From Verrucomicrobiia bacterium (lineage in GTDB: Bacteria; Verrucomicrobiota; Verrucomicrobiia; Limisphaerales; JADLHS01), in contig WYBW01000068.1 in assembly GCA_011525685.1 (NCBI GenBank), forward strand, positions 1-64,000: 64,000 nt of DNA. Direction: 5' to 3'. Shown in pieces: positions 24,898 through 33,564 of this stretch (the stretch's first letter is position 1; each line of letters begins with the position of its first letter). The translations under genes and the position numbers were made by a program. The notes under the pieces were generated by a model. The model worked only from the letters and a program-made list of their open reading frames with translations. It was not told the origin of the DNA and made no database searches.

Positions 24898-25323
24898 ATG
24901 TATCGAAAGATTCTCGTCGGCTATGACGGCTCCAAAGGCGGCAGGGCGGCCCTGCGACGAGCCGCTGTGATGGCCAGGGAGTTCAACGCTCAACTCACGG
25001 CCCTGTGGGTGCGCGAGCCGCTGCCCCGCTACACCGACCTGCCCGGTGAACCGGAAAGCGAAGCGGAAGCGGCGGACGAGTATTTCCAGGAGCGTCAGAA
25101 GGAGGTGGCCGAGGTCGCTGCGCAGCACGGTATCCAGATCGCCTGTGAAACCGGGCGCGGCCATCCGGCCAAGACCATCGTCAAGATCGCCGACGAAGGC
25201 CGCTACGACCTGATCGTCGTCGGCCACAGCGACCACTCGGAGTTGTGGGGACGCCTGCTGGGCGACACCGCCGACCGCATCAGCGACCATGCCCATTGCA
25301 GCGTCTTGATCGTGAAATCCTGA
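24898..25323 (+). CDS. Universal stress protein UspA family
   Basis: The product is a single-domain protein of 141 residues. It starts YRKILVGYDGSKGGRAALRRA and ends VVGHSDHSELWGRLLGDTADRISDHAHCSVLIV, with the ATP-binding G-2X-G-9X-S-like signature near the end (the HSD and DHAHCS positions). It is co-transcribed with the antiporter under the second riboswitch. UspA genes are among known fluoride-regulon members. Confidence 0.93.
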   Translation: MYRKILVGYDGSKGGRAALRRAAVMAREFNAQLTALWVREPLPRYTDLPGEPESEAEAADEYFQERQKEVAEVAAQHGIQIACETGRGHPAKTIVKIADEGRYDLIVVGHSDHSELWGRLLGDTADRISDHAHCSVLIVKS

Positions 25324-25493
25324 TCCGGCTCGCTCTGCCGTTTCGAGCGCAGCGCCAGTTGCAACCGCCGGCTGCTCGCGCAGGCGTCGGGCAGGAAGGC
25401 GCGGTACGGCGGATCACCGTTCAAAGCGACCCAGCGCTGATGCACGGGCTGGACTGTGGTTGACCAACAGGCTGATGTCGCCGAGTTTGTGGC

Positions 25494-25557
25494 AAGGCAA
25501 TGGAGTTTGCCTCCCCGTGATCCGGGGAAACCGCCTTGTGGCTGATGACTCCTACCG
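25494..25557 (+). promoter_or_regulatory. Fluoride riboswitch 3, upstream of the ATPase-GTPase operon
   Basis: The core is AAGGCAATGGAGTTTGCC, a CCCCG-TGATC-CGGGG hairpin, AAACCGCC, and GCTGATGACTCCTACC. The base pairing GGAGT with ACTCC is kept. Downstream, CTACCG is complementary to CGGTAG just before the ATG at 25588, so the start region can again be paired with the aptamer's 3' strand. Confidence 0.92.
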
Positions 25558-25587
25558 AGCAGATAGGTCATGTCACGGTAGCGAGCC

Positions 25588-26301
25588 ATGTCAGCAAAAG
25601 TCCCAAACACGACTCGTTCACTTGATCCGCCTTTCGTCGGGCGAAGGGGGGAGGTAAAACGATTGCTTCAGCTTCACGCCCATCGCAAGCACGGGTTGAT
25701 TTTGGGACCGGCAGGGGTGGGAAAGTCCACACTGATCCGCCACGTGGCCGGCCAAGTGAACTTGCTGATGTGCCCGCAGACGACCCGACTGTCCGACATT
25801 TGCGGGGCAATGGAGCAACAGCTTGGTCTCGAGGCCGACGGTCAACATCTGGTCCAGCGCAAGAACCGGCTGCTACGGGCCTTGGCTGCCGCTGACCAGA
25901 CGGTGGTCTTCGACGGAGTGGGGTGGACGACGCCGAAGTTGAGTTCGTTCATCGAGGGAGTCAACCAGCGCGTGCCGGTTTGGATCGTCACGCGCTCGGA
26001 ACATTCGTGGGACATCGGGCATTTCTGGCCGTTGTTGACCCGGTTCACGCGCGTCGAACTCGAACCCTTTCGCCTGGCCGACACGTCTGGACTCATGGGT
26101 CGGCTGGCGGAAACCGGGGACATTCCCGCCTCTGCTTTGCAGGCAGCCCACTCTTGGCATCGGTTGTCGGCGGGCGTGCCGCGGGTGCCGGGCGAATTGC
26201 TGGCGGGCGTGGCCACGGGCGGGTATGATCTGCATGCCCGGTTCGGTCTGAAACTGCTCGATCTCGACCGGCGCATTCAACGGTTGTACTGCCGCGACTG
26301 A
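25588..26301 (+). CDS. P-loop ATPase (AAA-like), fluoride-riboswitch controlled
   Basis: The product has 237 residues. FVGRRGEVKRLLQLH precedes Walker A GPAGVGKST (40-48), as in AAA/STAND ATPases. The Walker B strand is TVVFDGVGW (Asp109) and the sensor-like strand is VWIVTRSEHS (131-140). The C-terminal third is helical (ALQAAHSWHRLSAGVPRVPGELL). No nuclease or membrane segment is seen. It is the first gene of a three-gene unit with a small helical protein and a dynamin-like GTPase. Its partner and role are unknown. Confidence 0.85.
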   Translation: MSAKVPNTTRSLDPPFVGRRGEVKRLLQLHAHRKHGLILGPAGVGKSTLIRHVAGQVNLLMCPQTTRLSDICGAMEQQLGLEADGQHLVQRKNRLLRALAAADQTVVFDGVGWTTPKLSSFIEGVNQRVPVWIVTRSEHSWDIGHFWPLLTRFTRVELEPFRLADTSGLMGRLAETGDIPASALQAAHSWHRLSAGVPRVPGELLAGVATGGYDLHARFGLKLLDLDRRIQRLYCRD

Positions 26302-26324
26302 AACGATCTTTGCCCTTTGCAGAC

Positions 26325-26783
26325 ATGAATCCCCACTTGCCACTGACCGAGCCTCAAGAGCGCAAGCTCATGGTGACGCTGGCGGAGTTGGAACGCCGGT
26401 TGGCGGCCTTGCGGCGCACGTTGGACTGCCCACCCGAAGATCTGCGGCTCGTCCACCATGAGGACCGCATTCGGGCGGACGAAGCCGCTGGCCTGCGACA
26501 GAAAGTCGAAGCGGCGCGGCTTTGCCTGTGCCGCATGGCAGACACGCTGGGGTTGTCCCCTTCGACCGAATCAGTGCGCCGGGGCTTTGTCGCGGGCCTC
26601 GAACTGGCCGGCATCTCGTTGTACGAGGCTCATCCTGCAGGCGAAATGCGTGGCTGTGGCGAGCTGGCCCCGGCAAGCGCCGCGTATTTGAAGGCGGAAC
26701 TGCCGCGACTCGAAGCCCATGTGCGCGACCTGATCCGACTGCTCGAGCGTGGTGACAAACTGGAGCCGCCGGAAGCGGTATGA
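26325..26783 (+). CDS. Small helical protein of unknown function
   Basis: The product has 152 residues from the ATG at 26325. Helices with heptad-like spacing (ERKLMVTLAELERRLAALRRTL near the start and AYLKAELPRLEAHVRDLIRLLER near the end) suggest a coiled-coil or helical bundle. It contains CRMADTLGLSPSTESVRRGF in the middle. I do not recognise the family. Its stop overlaps the GTPase start as ATGA, so the two are made together and may interact. Confidence 0.75.
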   Translation: MNPHLPLTEPQERKLMVTLAELERRLAALRRTLDCPPEDLRLVHHEDRIRADEAAGLRQKVEAARLCLCRMADTLGLSPSTESVRRGFVAGLELAGISLYEAHPAGEMRGCGELAPASAAYLKAELPRLEAHVRDLIRLLERGDKLEPPEAV

Positions 26784-28468
26784 ACTTGCGCGAACCGAAT
26801 CACATTCTCGAACGCGTGGAGGTCGTCGCCGCAGACTTGAAGCTGACCAGCCTGCAACCGCTGATTGACGCCTGCCGCAACCAGTTCCGGAGCCAGGACT
26901 CGGTGGACGTGGCCGTTTTCGGACGATTCAAGGCGGGCAAGAGTTCATTCCTCAACCATCTGGCAGGACGCACGGTGCTGCCGATTGGCGTCGTGCCGTT
27001 GACGGCGGTCATCACCCGACTGCGCCATGGGGAACGGGCGGGCGCGGAAGTCCGGTTCCTTAACGGGACCGGCCGATCAATCTCGTTGAACGAAGTCGGC
27101 CTCTACGTCGCCGAAAACGAGAATCCGAACAACGAAAAGCAGGTGGCATCGGTGGAGGTTGAGTTGCCGGAATTGAGGCCGCTCGCCCCGCTGCAGTTCG
27201 TGGACACGCCCGGGCTGGGCAGCGTGTTCACGCAGAACACGGAAACCGCGATGAACTGGCTGCCGAACGTCGGCGCTGCGTTGGTGGCGGTCAGCGCCGA
27301 CGCGCCGCTGTCCGAGCGTGACCTGGCCCTGCTGGCCACGCTTCGCAACTACACGCCCAAGATTGTCCTGCTGCTGACGAAGGCGGATTTGCTTACGGAA
27401 GCGCAGCGATCCGAAGTGCGCGATTTCGTGCTGGCTCAGTTGAACCCTGGCAGCGGACGTGAGTCCGCTCACAATTCAAAATCCGAAATCCGAAATCCGA
27501 AGTCCGAAGTTCCTCCTCCGGTGTTCTTTTATTCCATCAAACCGGAGCTGGCGGCGATGAAGTCCAAGCTGCTCTCGGAACTGCTCGAACCACTGCGGGA
27601 ACATCGCGGCGAAGCAGCCGGGCAAATCCTCCGGCACAAGGTGGAATCGTTGCGGAAACAAGCTCTGGACTACGTGCGCGTCGCCCTGGCGGCCGCCACC
27701 CAGGCCGAGTCCGCCCGGCAGGCATTGAGAGAGCGACTCGACGAGGAAGGCAGACAATTCGACCTGTTCCGGGTCGAGTTGGAAGTGCTGACGCGGCAGT
27801 GGTCGGTCAAGGCATTGGAGCAATCGCTGGCGCGGTTGCAGCCCATTCAACGTGCGTTGCAGGAAAGGATCACCCGCGAACTTCAAGCCGAGTTTGGCCA
27901 GTGGCAGATGCGGCTGCCGGCGCTGCTTGAGGCGTGGCGCAACTGGGTGGGGTCATTCCTTGATCGCGAGTTGAGCGCGGTTTCGCGCGAGCAGCGGTCC
28001 ATGTTTTGTGAGCCGGTCACGATGGCTGCCGCTCATCTCACGCGCAGCGTCCGGGCGTTCCATGACCGTCTGACCGGGCACGTCCAGGCCGCGCTGGGAA
28101 TCACGCTCTCGCCGCGTGAGTTCGCTCTCGAAGTGCGTCAAGCCGATGCGCCGCCGGTGGATGTGAGCTACGCGTTCGATGCTGCTTTCGGGATCGTCAG
28201 CAACGTCATCCCGGCCTCGGTGTTCCGTCGCGCGATCCGAAGGGTCTTGCTCCGCAAGGCGCGGTACGAGGTTGAAAAAAACCTCGCGCGCCTGGCCGCA
28301 GGTTGGAACGACCGCGTTGGGGTTGTCATTGGCGAACTGCGCCGGCAAACGGAGCAAGCTGCACGGAACGAGTTGAAAGAGCTGGCGCGGATGGCCGATC
28401 AAGTCCCGTCCAACGTCCCGCGCCTCCGCGAGCAAGCGGCACAACTGGAAGCCATGTCGCTGGCCTGA
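26780..28468 (+). CDS. Dynamin-like GTPase (bacterial DLP)
   Basis: The product has 562 residues. G1 is GRFKAGKSS (48-56), G2 Thr75, G3 DTPGLG (142-147), and G4 TKAD (200-203). A long helical region follows (about 255-562), rich in coiled-coil and ending with basic helices (RAIRRVLLRKARYEVEK). This layout fits bacterial dynamin-like proteins, which bind and remodel or repair membranes. An in-frame repeat (residues 226-246, NSKSEIRNPKSEV) sits just before the G5-like YSIK. The gene overlaps its upstream neighbour by four bases. It is under the third fluoride riboswitch, unlike any dynamin I know of. Confidence 0.9.
   Translation: MNLREPNHILERVEVVAADLKLTSLQPLIDACRNQFRSQDSVDVAVFGRFKAGKSSFLNHLAGRTVLPIGVVPLTAVITRLRHGERAGAEVRFLNGTGRSISLNEVGLYVAENENPNNEKQVASVEVELPELRPLAPLQFVDTPGLGSVFTQNTETAMNWLPNVGAALVAVSADAPLSERDLALLATLRNYTPKIVLLLTKADLLTEAQRSEVRDFVLAQLNPGSGRESAHNSKSEIRNPKSEVPPPVFFYSIKPELAAMKSKLLSELLEPLREHRGEAAGQILRHKVESLRKQALDYVRVALAAATQAESARQALRERLDEEGRQFDLFRVELEVLTRQWSVKALEQSLARLQPIQRALQERITRELQAEFGQWQMRLPALLEAWRNWVGSFLDRELSAVSREQRSMFCEPVTMAAAHLTRSVRAFHDRLTGHVQAALGITLSPREFALEVRQADAPPVDVSYAFDAAFGIVSNVIPASVFRRAIRRVLLRKARYEVEKNLARLAAGWNDRVGVVIGELRRQTEQAARNELKELARMADQVPSNVPRLREQAAQLEAMSLA
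27472..27509. repeat. In-frame ATCCGAA repeat inside the dynamin-like gene
   Basis: Tandem AAATCCGAAATCCGAAATCC-type units encode SKSEIRNPKSEV. They are a variant of the cas-locus repeat and also occur in hom and between nuoH and nuoJ. Confidence 0.85.
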
Positions 28469-28536
28469 ATACTCACCAAACGCCGCCACGCCCCCGCTGG
28501 CTTAACCGCACCGTGGTTGGCGTTTGATTTGCCGGC

Positions 28537-28785
28537 TTGTTCAGTGCTTCGTCTCACGAGATCGCCACGACGGTATTGCCGGCGTTTCTGGCCACTATGA
28601 GCGTGGCGGCGGCGTGGCTGGGGATCATCGAGCGCGTCAGCGACGGGTTGTCGTCGTTCGCCAAGATGGCCGGCGGTTATTACACGGAAAAGTTGGCGCA
28701 GCGCAAACCCATCGCCGTGCCGCGGGACTTTACGTGTTCCTCAAGTGTGGCCTCTTCCGCAGCCCAACACGCTTCTCGTGCCTGA
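28537..28785 (+). pseudogene. Remnant of an MFS transporter
   Basis: The reading frame gives SSHEIATTVLPAFLATMSVA, then LGIIERVSDGLSSFAKMAGG and YYTEKLAQRKPIAV, which looks like the first two helices and loop 2-3 of a major facilitator transporter. Similarity ends after about 60 residues and a stop follows. The rest of the gene is absent. It lies downstream of the dynamin-like gene on the same strand and may be a former member of the fluoride island. Confidence 0.65.
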
Positions 28786-28806
28786 GCTGACTGACCTTGA
28801 AACGGC

Positions 28807-29799
28807 TTAACTCCGTCCCACCTCATCAATCACCCGCTTGCACTTGATGCAGGCGTCGTAGGGATCCGGCACTTCCCATTCATCCACCATGATCCAGCCC
28901 CGGAAGCCGCCGTCCTTCAGGATGCGAAGCGACTTTGCGCAATCAATCCGGCCATCCCCGCAAGCCAGGTGCTTGGACGTACCGCCATCCCGCAACGTGC
29001 TGTCGGTGTCGCAGAAATGTACGTAGCCGATGTTCTTCACGCCCACGCGCAGCAGCATTTCCTCGGGCTTGCCGGTCGCGCCATTCATCTGATCGAAATG
29101 GCTTGGGTCGTAAATGCCTTTCAAGGCCGGGTGATCCGCGCCCTGAAGTATGCGGTGGAAGTGTTCCTCGGTGTTGAAAACAAAAACCGGCTCGATCTCG
29201 AAACAGGCCAGCAAACCGGCGTCGCCCGCGATGCGTCCGGCTTCGCGAAACGTTTTCGCCAGACGCTCAATCGCCTGGTCAATCGTCTGTCCGCGCAGTC
29301 CTCCACCCGGCCACATCCCCACGCAATCGCAGCCGAGTTGCGTCGCGAGTTGGATGCGGTCGCGAAACTCCTGCAACCAACTTTGGCGCGCCGCTTCTTC
29401 GGGGGCGAAGGCGCCGCCCGCGCCCAGTTGAATCGAGAAGATGCGCAGACCGTACTGGTCGTAAAGGCGACGCAGCGACTGGATACGTTCTTTCTCCTGT
29501 GCCGCCGGATAGCCGCCGGCAGGCCAGTCGGCAACCAGTTCCACGCCGTCAAAGCCGTGGCGCGACGCGAAGTCCAGCACCTCCCAGATGGGGTAGTTCT
29601 GTTTGTATTTGCGCGAGCCGGACTGGAAGCCATTGAGGCCAATGGCGGTTTTCCAGACGGACTTTTTTTCGGCGGCAACCGCGGACGGAAGCAACGCCGA
29701 GAGCGTCAGCGCGCCCGCGGCGCACTTGAGGGCGTGACGGCGCGTCAGCTTCCGCGAACGGGTGGGGATTGCACCGGACGGAGCGGGATCAGCTTTCAT
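28807..29799 (-). CDS. Tat-exported sugar phosphate isomerase/epimerase-like TIM barrel
   Basis: The product has 330 residues from the ATG at 29799. A twin-arginine signal (SRKLTRRHALKCAAGALTLSALLPSAVAA) is followed by an xylose-isomerase-like TIM barrel: HGFDGVELVADWPAGG, FEIEPVFVFNTEEHF with metal-binding Glu, KGIYDPSHF, IGYVHFCDTDS and VDEWEVPDPYDAC. It is probably a secreted sugar epimerase or oxidoreductase partner. Such proteins are abundant in Verrucomicrobia and Planctomycetes. Confidence 0.87.
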   Translation of the reverse strand: MKADPAPSGAIPTRSRKLTRRHALKCAAGALTLSALLPSAVAAEKKSVWKTAIGLNGFQSGSRKYKQNYPIWEVLDFASRHGFDGVELVADWPAGGYPAAQEKERIQSLRRLYDQYGLRIFSIQLGAGGAFAPEEAARQSWLQEFRDRIQLATQLGCDCVGMWPGGGLRGQTIDQAIERLAKTFREAGRIAGDAGLLACFEIEPVFVFNTEEHFHRILQGADHPALKGIYDPSHFDQMNGATGKPEEMLLRVGVKNIGYVHFCDTDSTLRDGGTSKHLACGDGRIDCAKSLRILKDGGFRGWIMVDEWEVPDPYDACIKCKRVIDEVGRS

Positions 29800-29904
29800 C
29801 TCTTGCACGGTGGTGACTCTACTTCGAGGAACGAAAAGTGGAAGGCTGGAGTTCGGCAACACCTCAGTCTCGCCCGGGGAGGAGGCTACTGGCGCATCTC
29901 CGCT

Positions 29905-29962
29905 ATTTACAAGCCCGCCGGTCTGCCGGAGAAGCGGCTTACCAGCCGTCACCTGGGTGGGG
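29905..29962. repeat. Palindromic intergenic repeat (GGCGGCT family), diverged
   Basis: GCCGGTCTGCCGGAGAAGCG and CTTACCAGCCGTCACC match the family, in the opposite orientation to the 21500 copy. It fills part of the 316-bp gap before hom; the rest shows nothing. Confidence 0.65.
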
Positions 29963-30115
29963 CGGTTCGTAAGCATCCGTTCCGACGTCCAGCCACAGCC
30001 ACGCGGCCATCGCCAGGCAGGCCCATTTGCATGACAGTGAAATGCGCACCCGCACTCTTCACGTTGCCAGATTTGATTTGTCCGAACTGACCGCCCTCGG
30101 CACATTCTCCGCCCC

Positions 30116-31438
30116 ATGACACGGAAGGTGCATCTCGGCATGATCGGCGGCGGCACGGTGGGCAGCGGCGTTTACCACGCCCTGCATCGCAACGGCCGGC
30201 TGTTGTCTTCGCGCATCGGCGTGGAGGTCAAAATCCACAGAATCGCGGTGAAAGCCTTTGAAGAACCGCGTCCCTACGAAATTCCGCGCGGCTTGATGAC
30301 CACCGACTGGCAGAGCGTGGTCCATGATCCCCAAGTCAACATCATCGCGGAACTCGTCGGCGGTACCGGCCTCGCGCGAACGATGATCCTCGCCGCGCTC
30401 AAGCTGGGCAAACCGGTCATCACCGCGAACAAGGCGCTCTTGTCCGAACACGGCGAGGAATTGTTTGCCGCAGCGCGGAAGTACGGGACGAACCTTTACT
30501 ACGAGGCCGCCGTGTGCGGCGGGATTCCCATCATCAAATCGTTGCGCGAAGGTTTTGTCGGCAATCGGATCGCCGCCCTCTACGGCATCGTCAACGGCAC
30601 GTGCAATTACATCCTCACCCGGATGAAGCTCGAGGGCGCGGACTTCGACGCCGTTCTGGCGGACGCGCAGAAGCAAGGCTATGCCGAGACCCCGCCGGAC
30701 CTGGACATTGACGGCTGGGATTCGCAGCACAAGATCGGCATCCTCGCGTCGCTCGCGCACGGTTTTTGGGTCAGCCCCAAGCGGATTCACGTCGAAGGTA
30801 TCCGGCCCATCAGCGCGCTGGACATCAAGTTTGCCGGGCAACTCGGTTACACGATCAAGCTGCTGGGCATTGTGAAGCAAATCCGAAATCCGAAATCCGA
30901 AATCCGAAACCGGATTCAGGTCTCGGTGTATCCGGCGCTCATCCCGAGCGGCCATGTGCTCGCGGATGTGAACCACGTGTTCAACGCCGTGTTCGTCCGC
31001 GGCGACGTGGTGGGCGATACGTTGTTCTATGGCCGCGGCGCCGGCAAGGACGCCACGGCCAGCGCGGTGTTGAGTGATCTGGCGGATGCAGCGCTGGATT
31101 TGAAGTTCGGGACGAAACATCGCGTTCCGCCGTTTGTGCCACATGAACGCGACGGCGCCGTGCTGCCCATCGAGCAGGTGGTCTCCCGCTACTTCGTCCG
31201 GTTGAATGTCGTGGACCGGCCCGGTGTACTGGCCAAAATCTCGGCCATCCTCGGCGCCGCCCGGATTGGCATCTCCTCGGTCATCCAGCCGGAAGCGCAC
31301 GAGGGTGGGAGCGTGCCGCTGATTCTGATGCTGCACGACGCGCCGAACGGCGCCGTGACCCGGGCGTTGGCCAGGATTGGCAGGCTGCCCGTCGTCAAAG
31401 GCCGGCCGGTGAGGATTCGGGTGGAAAGTTTCGAATGA
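30116..31438 (+). CDS. hom: Homoserine dehydrogenase
   Basis: The product has 440 residues. The N-terminal NAD(P)-binding fold has MIGGGTVGSG (9-18). The catalytic domain has PVITANKALLSEHG, CGGIPIIKSL, GIVNGTCNYILTRM and YAETPPDLDIDGWDSQHKI, a conserved run that includes the active-site acids and Lys. A C-terminal ACT domain (YFVRLNVVDRPGVLAKISAIL) allows threonine feedback. An in-frame repeat (IRNPKSEIRNR, about residues 255-265) lengthens a turn between two strands. thrC and lysC lie downstream. Confidence 0.96.
   Translation: MTRKVHLGMIGGGTVGSGVYHALHRNGRLLSSRIGVEVKIHRIAVKAFEEPRPYEIPRGLMTTDWQSVVHDPQVNIIAELVGGTGLARTMILAALKLGKPVITANKALLSEHGEELFAAARKYGTNLYYEAAVCGGIPIIKSLREGFVGNRIAALYGIVNGTCNYILTRMKLEGADFDAVLADAQKQGYAETPPDLDIDGWDSQHKIGILASLAHGFWVSPKRIHVEGIRPISALDIKFAGQLGYTIKLLGIVKQIRNPKSEIRNRIQVSVYPALIPSGHVLADVNHVFNAVFVRGDVVGDTLFYGRGAGKDATASAVLSDLADAALDLKFGTKHRVPPFVPHERDGAVLPIEQVVSRYFVRLNVVDRPGVLAKISAILGAARIGISSVIQPEAHEGGSVPLILMLHDAPNGAVTRALARIGRLPVVKGRPVRIRVESFE
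30879..30910. repeat. In-frame ATCCGAA repeat inside hom
   Basis: Repeated AAATCCGAAATCCG units encode QIRNPKSEIRNR. Homologues I remember have only a short turn here, so the repeat appears to be an addition. Confidence 0.85.
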
Positions 31439-31567
31439 GATCCGACCATCAAGGGACGCCCAGGAACGTGAAGTTCATCCGAGTGGACTTTGATTCGTGG
31501 GCATTCGCATGACAATGACGCGACTTCGCGCACAAACGGCAGAGCGTCCAAGGAGCACCCGTCGGCG

Positions 31568-31707
31568 TTCTCCCTCTCCCAGCGGAAGAGGGATCAAGGG
31601 TGAGGGCGAGCAGTTCACCGAGCGGGGCGCCTTTGCGTTAACTGGATGGACCATCATGGCGAAGTGCCCTCCCTCACCCCGGCCCTCTCCCGCTGGGAGA
31701 GGGAGAA
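31568..31707. repeat. Long inverted repeat between hom and thrC
   Basis: TTCTCCCTCTCCCAGCGGAA and what follows (31568-31606) is almost the reverse complement of 31671-31707 (ending GCTGGGAGAGGGAGAA). The arms are about 38 nt, separated by 64 nt. It could be a transcription terminator or a REP-type element. The remaining part of the 348-bp gap holds no gene. Confidence 0.75.
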
Positions 31708-31786
31708 ACGTGCTCCACGCCAGTGCCGGTGGCCATCCGCTTTGGTTGGGGCTGGGCCGCGCCATGTCCATTCGTGGTTAATCAAA

Positions 31787-33148
31787 ATGGCTTCAATACT
31801 GTTCAAATCCACCAACGGTCAATCGCCTCCTGTCAACCTGCGCGAGGCGCTGCTCGCGGGTTTGGCGCCGGATCGCGGCCTTTATTTTCCCGAACGGTTT
31901 CCGCGGCTGGCTCCCGAGGAAATCGCCGCGTTTGCCCGGTTGCCCTACCACGAAATCGCCTTCCGCGTGCTGTCGAAATTCACCGAGGGCGTGATACCCA
32001 ACGAGGATCTCGCGGCGCTGTGTCGCGACGCCTACACCTTCCCGGTGCCGTTGGAAAAAGTGTATGACCGCGTCCACGTCATGCGGCTGGATCAAGGGCC
32101 GACGGCGTCGTTCAAGGATTTTGCGGCGCTGATGATGGCGCGGTTGATGGGGCGGTTCACTCGCGAGGACGGCCGGCAGATCACGATTCTGACCGCCACG
32201 AGCGGCGACACCGGCTCGGCCGTGGCGCACGCGTTTCACAAGGTTCCCGGCATTCGTGTCATCGTGCTGTTTCCGTTTGCCGAGGTCGCGACGAGCCAGC
32301 GCAAGCTGATGACCGTGCTCAAGGACAATGTCCGCACGGTGGCGATAGACGGCAAGTTCGACGACTGCCAGGCCATGGTGAAACGCGCGTTTGCCGATCC
32401 GCAGCTGAAACACATTCCGCTGTCGTCGGCCAACTCGATCAACATCGGCCGGTTGCTGCCGCAAAGCGTTTATTACTTTTACGCCGCCTCGCGCCTGGCC
32501 CAACCCGGCGAACCGATTGTGTTCTCCGTGCCCAGTGGTAATTTCGGCGACATGATGGGCGCGGTCGTTGCCAGACAAATGGGCTTGCCCATCCGCAAAC
32601 TCATCGCGCCGGTGAACGAGAACGATGCCTTCCCGCGCTTTCTGGCCAGCGGGCATTATGAAAAAGTCGTGCCCTCGCGCAACTCGCTCTCCAACGCCAT
32701 GAACGTGGGTCATCCGAGCAACCTCGCGCGACTCGTGGCCGTGTACGGCGGGCAGATGGATGAAACCGGCAGGATCCACCGGCTGCCCGATCTGGCCGCG
32801 ATGCGCCGCGATTTGTTTTCGAGTTCGGTTTCGGACGAACGCACGCGCATTGCCTTCCAGGATGTCTGGGCGAAATACCAGTTGTTGCTCGAACCGCACG
32901 GAGCCGTGGCTTGGCGCGGCTTTGAAGATTGGTTGGAAACGGAATCCTTGGATGGTCTGCCCGCCGTGATTCTTGAAACCGCGAATCCGGCCAAGTTTCC
33001 GGAAGAAATCGAAAAGACCTTCGGGTGGTCGCCGGACGTTCCCCCGGCCATGGCCGCGATGATTCAGTTGCCGGAGGATTATGATCGGATGGGAACCGAC
33101 TATGAAGCCTTCAAGGCCTACCTGCTGGCCCACCACCGGATTTCGTGA
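31787..33148 (+). CDS. thrC: Threonine synthase
   Basis: The product has 453 residues from the ATG at 31787. It begins MASILFKSTNGQSPPVNLREALLAGLAPDRGLYFP and contains the PLP lysine Lys110 (GPTASFKDFAALMMARLM), ATSGDTGSAVAHAF and VPSGNFGDMMGAVVARQMGLP for phosphate binding, and NAMNVGHPSN. It converts O-phosphohomoserine to threonine. The ATG replaces a longer reading frame because the first residues match the family. Confidence 0.96.
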   Translation: MASILFKSTNGQSPPVNLREALLAGLAPDRGLYFPERFPRLAPEEIAAFARLPYHEIAFRVLSKFTEGVIPNEDLAALCRDAYTFPVPLEKVYDRVHVMRLDQGPTASFKDFAALMMARLMGRFTREDGRQITILTATSGDTGSAVAHAFHKVPGIRVIVLFPFAEVATSQRKLMTVLKDNVRTVAIDGKFDDCQAMVKRAFADPQLKHIPLSSANSINIGRLLPQSVYYFYAASRLAQPGEPIVFSVPSGNFGDMMGAVVARQMGLPIRKLIAPVNENDAFPRFLASGHYEKVVPSRNSLSNAMNVGHPSNLARLVAVYGGQMDETGRIHRLPDLAAMRRDLFSSSVSDERTRIAFQDVWAKYQLLLEPHGAVAWRGFEDWLETESLDGLPAVILETANPAKFPEEIEKTFGWSPDVPPAMAAMIQLPEDYDRMGTDYEAFKAYLLAHHRIS

Positions 33149-33204
33149 GGCGCATCTCATGGTTGTGGAAATGCACCGCTTTGCGGGGAGGCGGCTTGAG
33201 AGTG

Positions 33205-33480
33205 GTCAAAAGGACTGGGCGGCTGGCAAGCCTTCTCTCCGGCGTTCAGCCCGGCCAAGCGAACACTGGCGGGCAGAGCCGATTGCAGGAAACCTGGCTG
33301 CGCCCGACGTCGTGACCGTGGCCTTTGAATCCTTTCCAACTTGCGCCTGGGTTTCACCCCTTGGGTGAAGAGAAAAAAGCCTTAGCGCGCGGCCTTGAGG
33401 CCGCTTCGACACCGATTTCGCAAGCCGACGACGAGGCGGTGTGAACGCCGCGCTCCAAAGTCGGCAGGGATTTGGCGCGG
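33205..33480. repeat. Intergenic repeats, two families, upstream of lysC
   Basis: A GGCGGCTGGCAAGCC palindrome (33215-33260) is followed by GCGCGCGGCCTTGAGGCCGC at about 33386 and GGTGTGAACGCCGCG. This second family is the same as at 11440-11530, about 100 bp long, and both copies lie within 100 bp of the next gene start. Nothing else is seen in this 416-bp gap. Confidence 0.75.
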
Positions 33481-33564
33481 CTGATTGCCTGTTGATTCAA
33501 GGAAAGTTTTTGGCATCCTCGTCGCCCTGTTAAGGTTCAGCGGGCATCGAACACAATTCGGCAA

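Noticed and set aside
25203-25610. Minus-strand open frame between uspA and the third riboswitch
   Set aside because: It runs antisense through the riboswitch core and into uspA, with no domain; the region is better explained by the aptamer.
33141-33170. GGCGCATCTCA-like sequence after thrC as a MITE end
   Set aside because: Only 11 bases match, no opposite end or target duplication is found.
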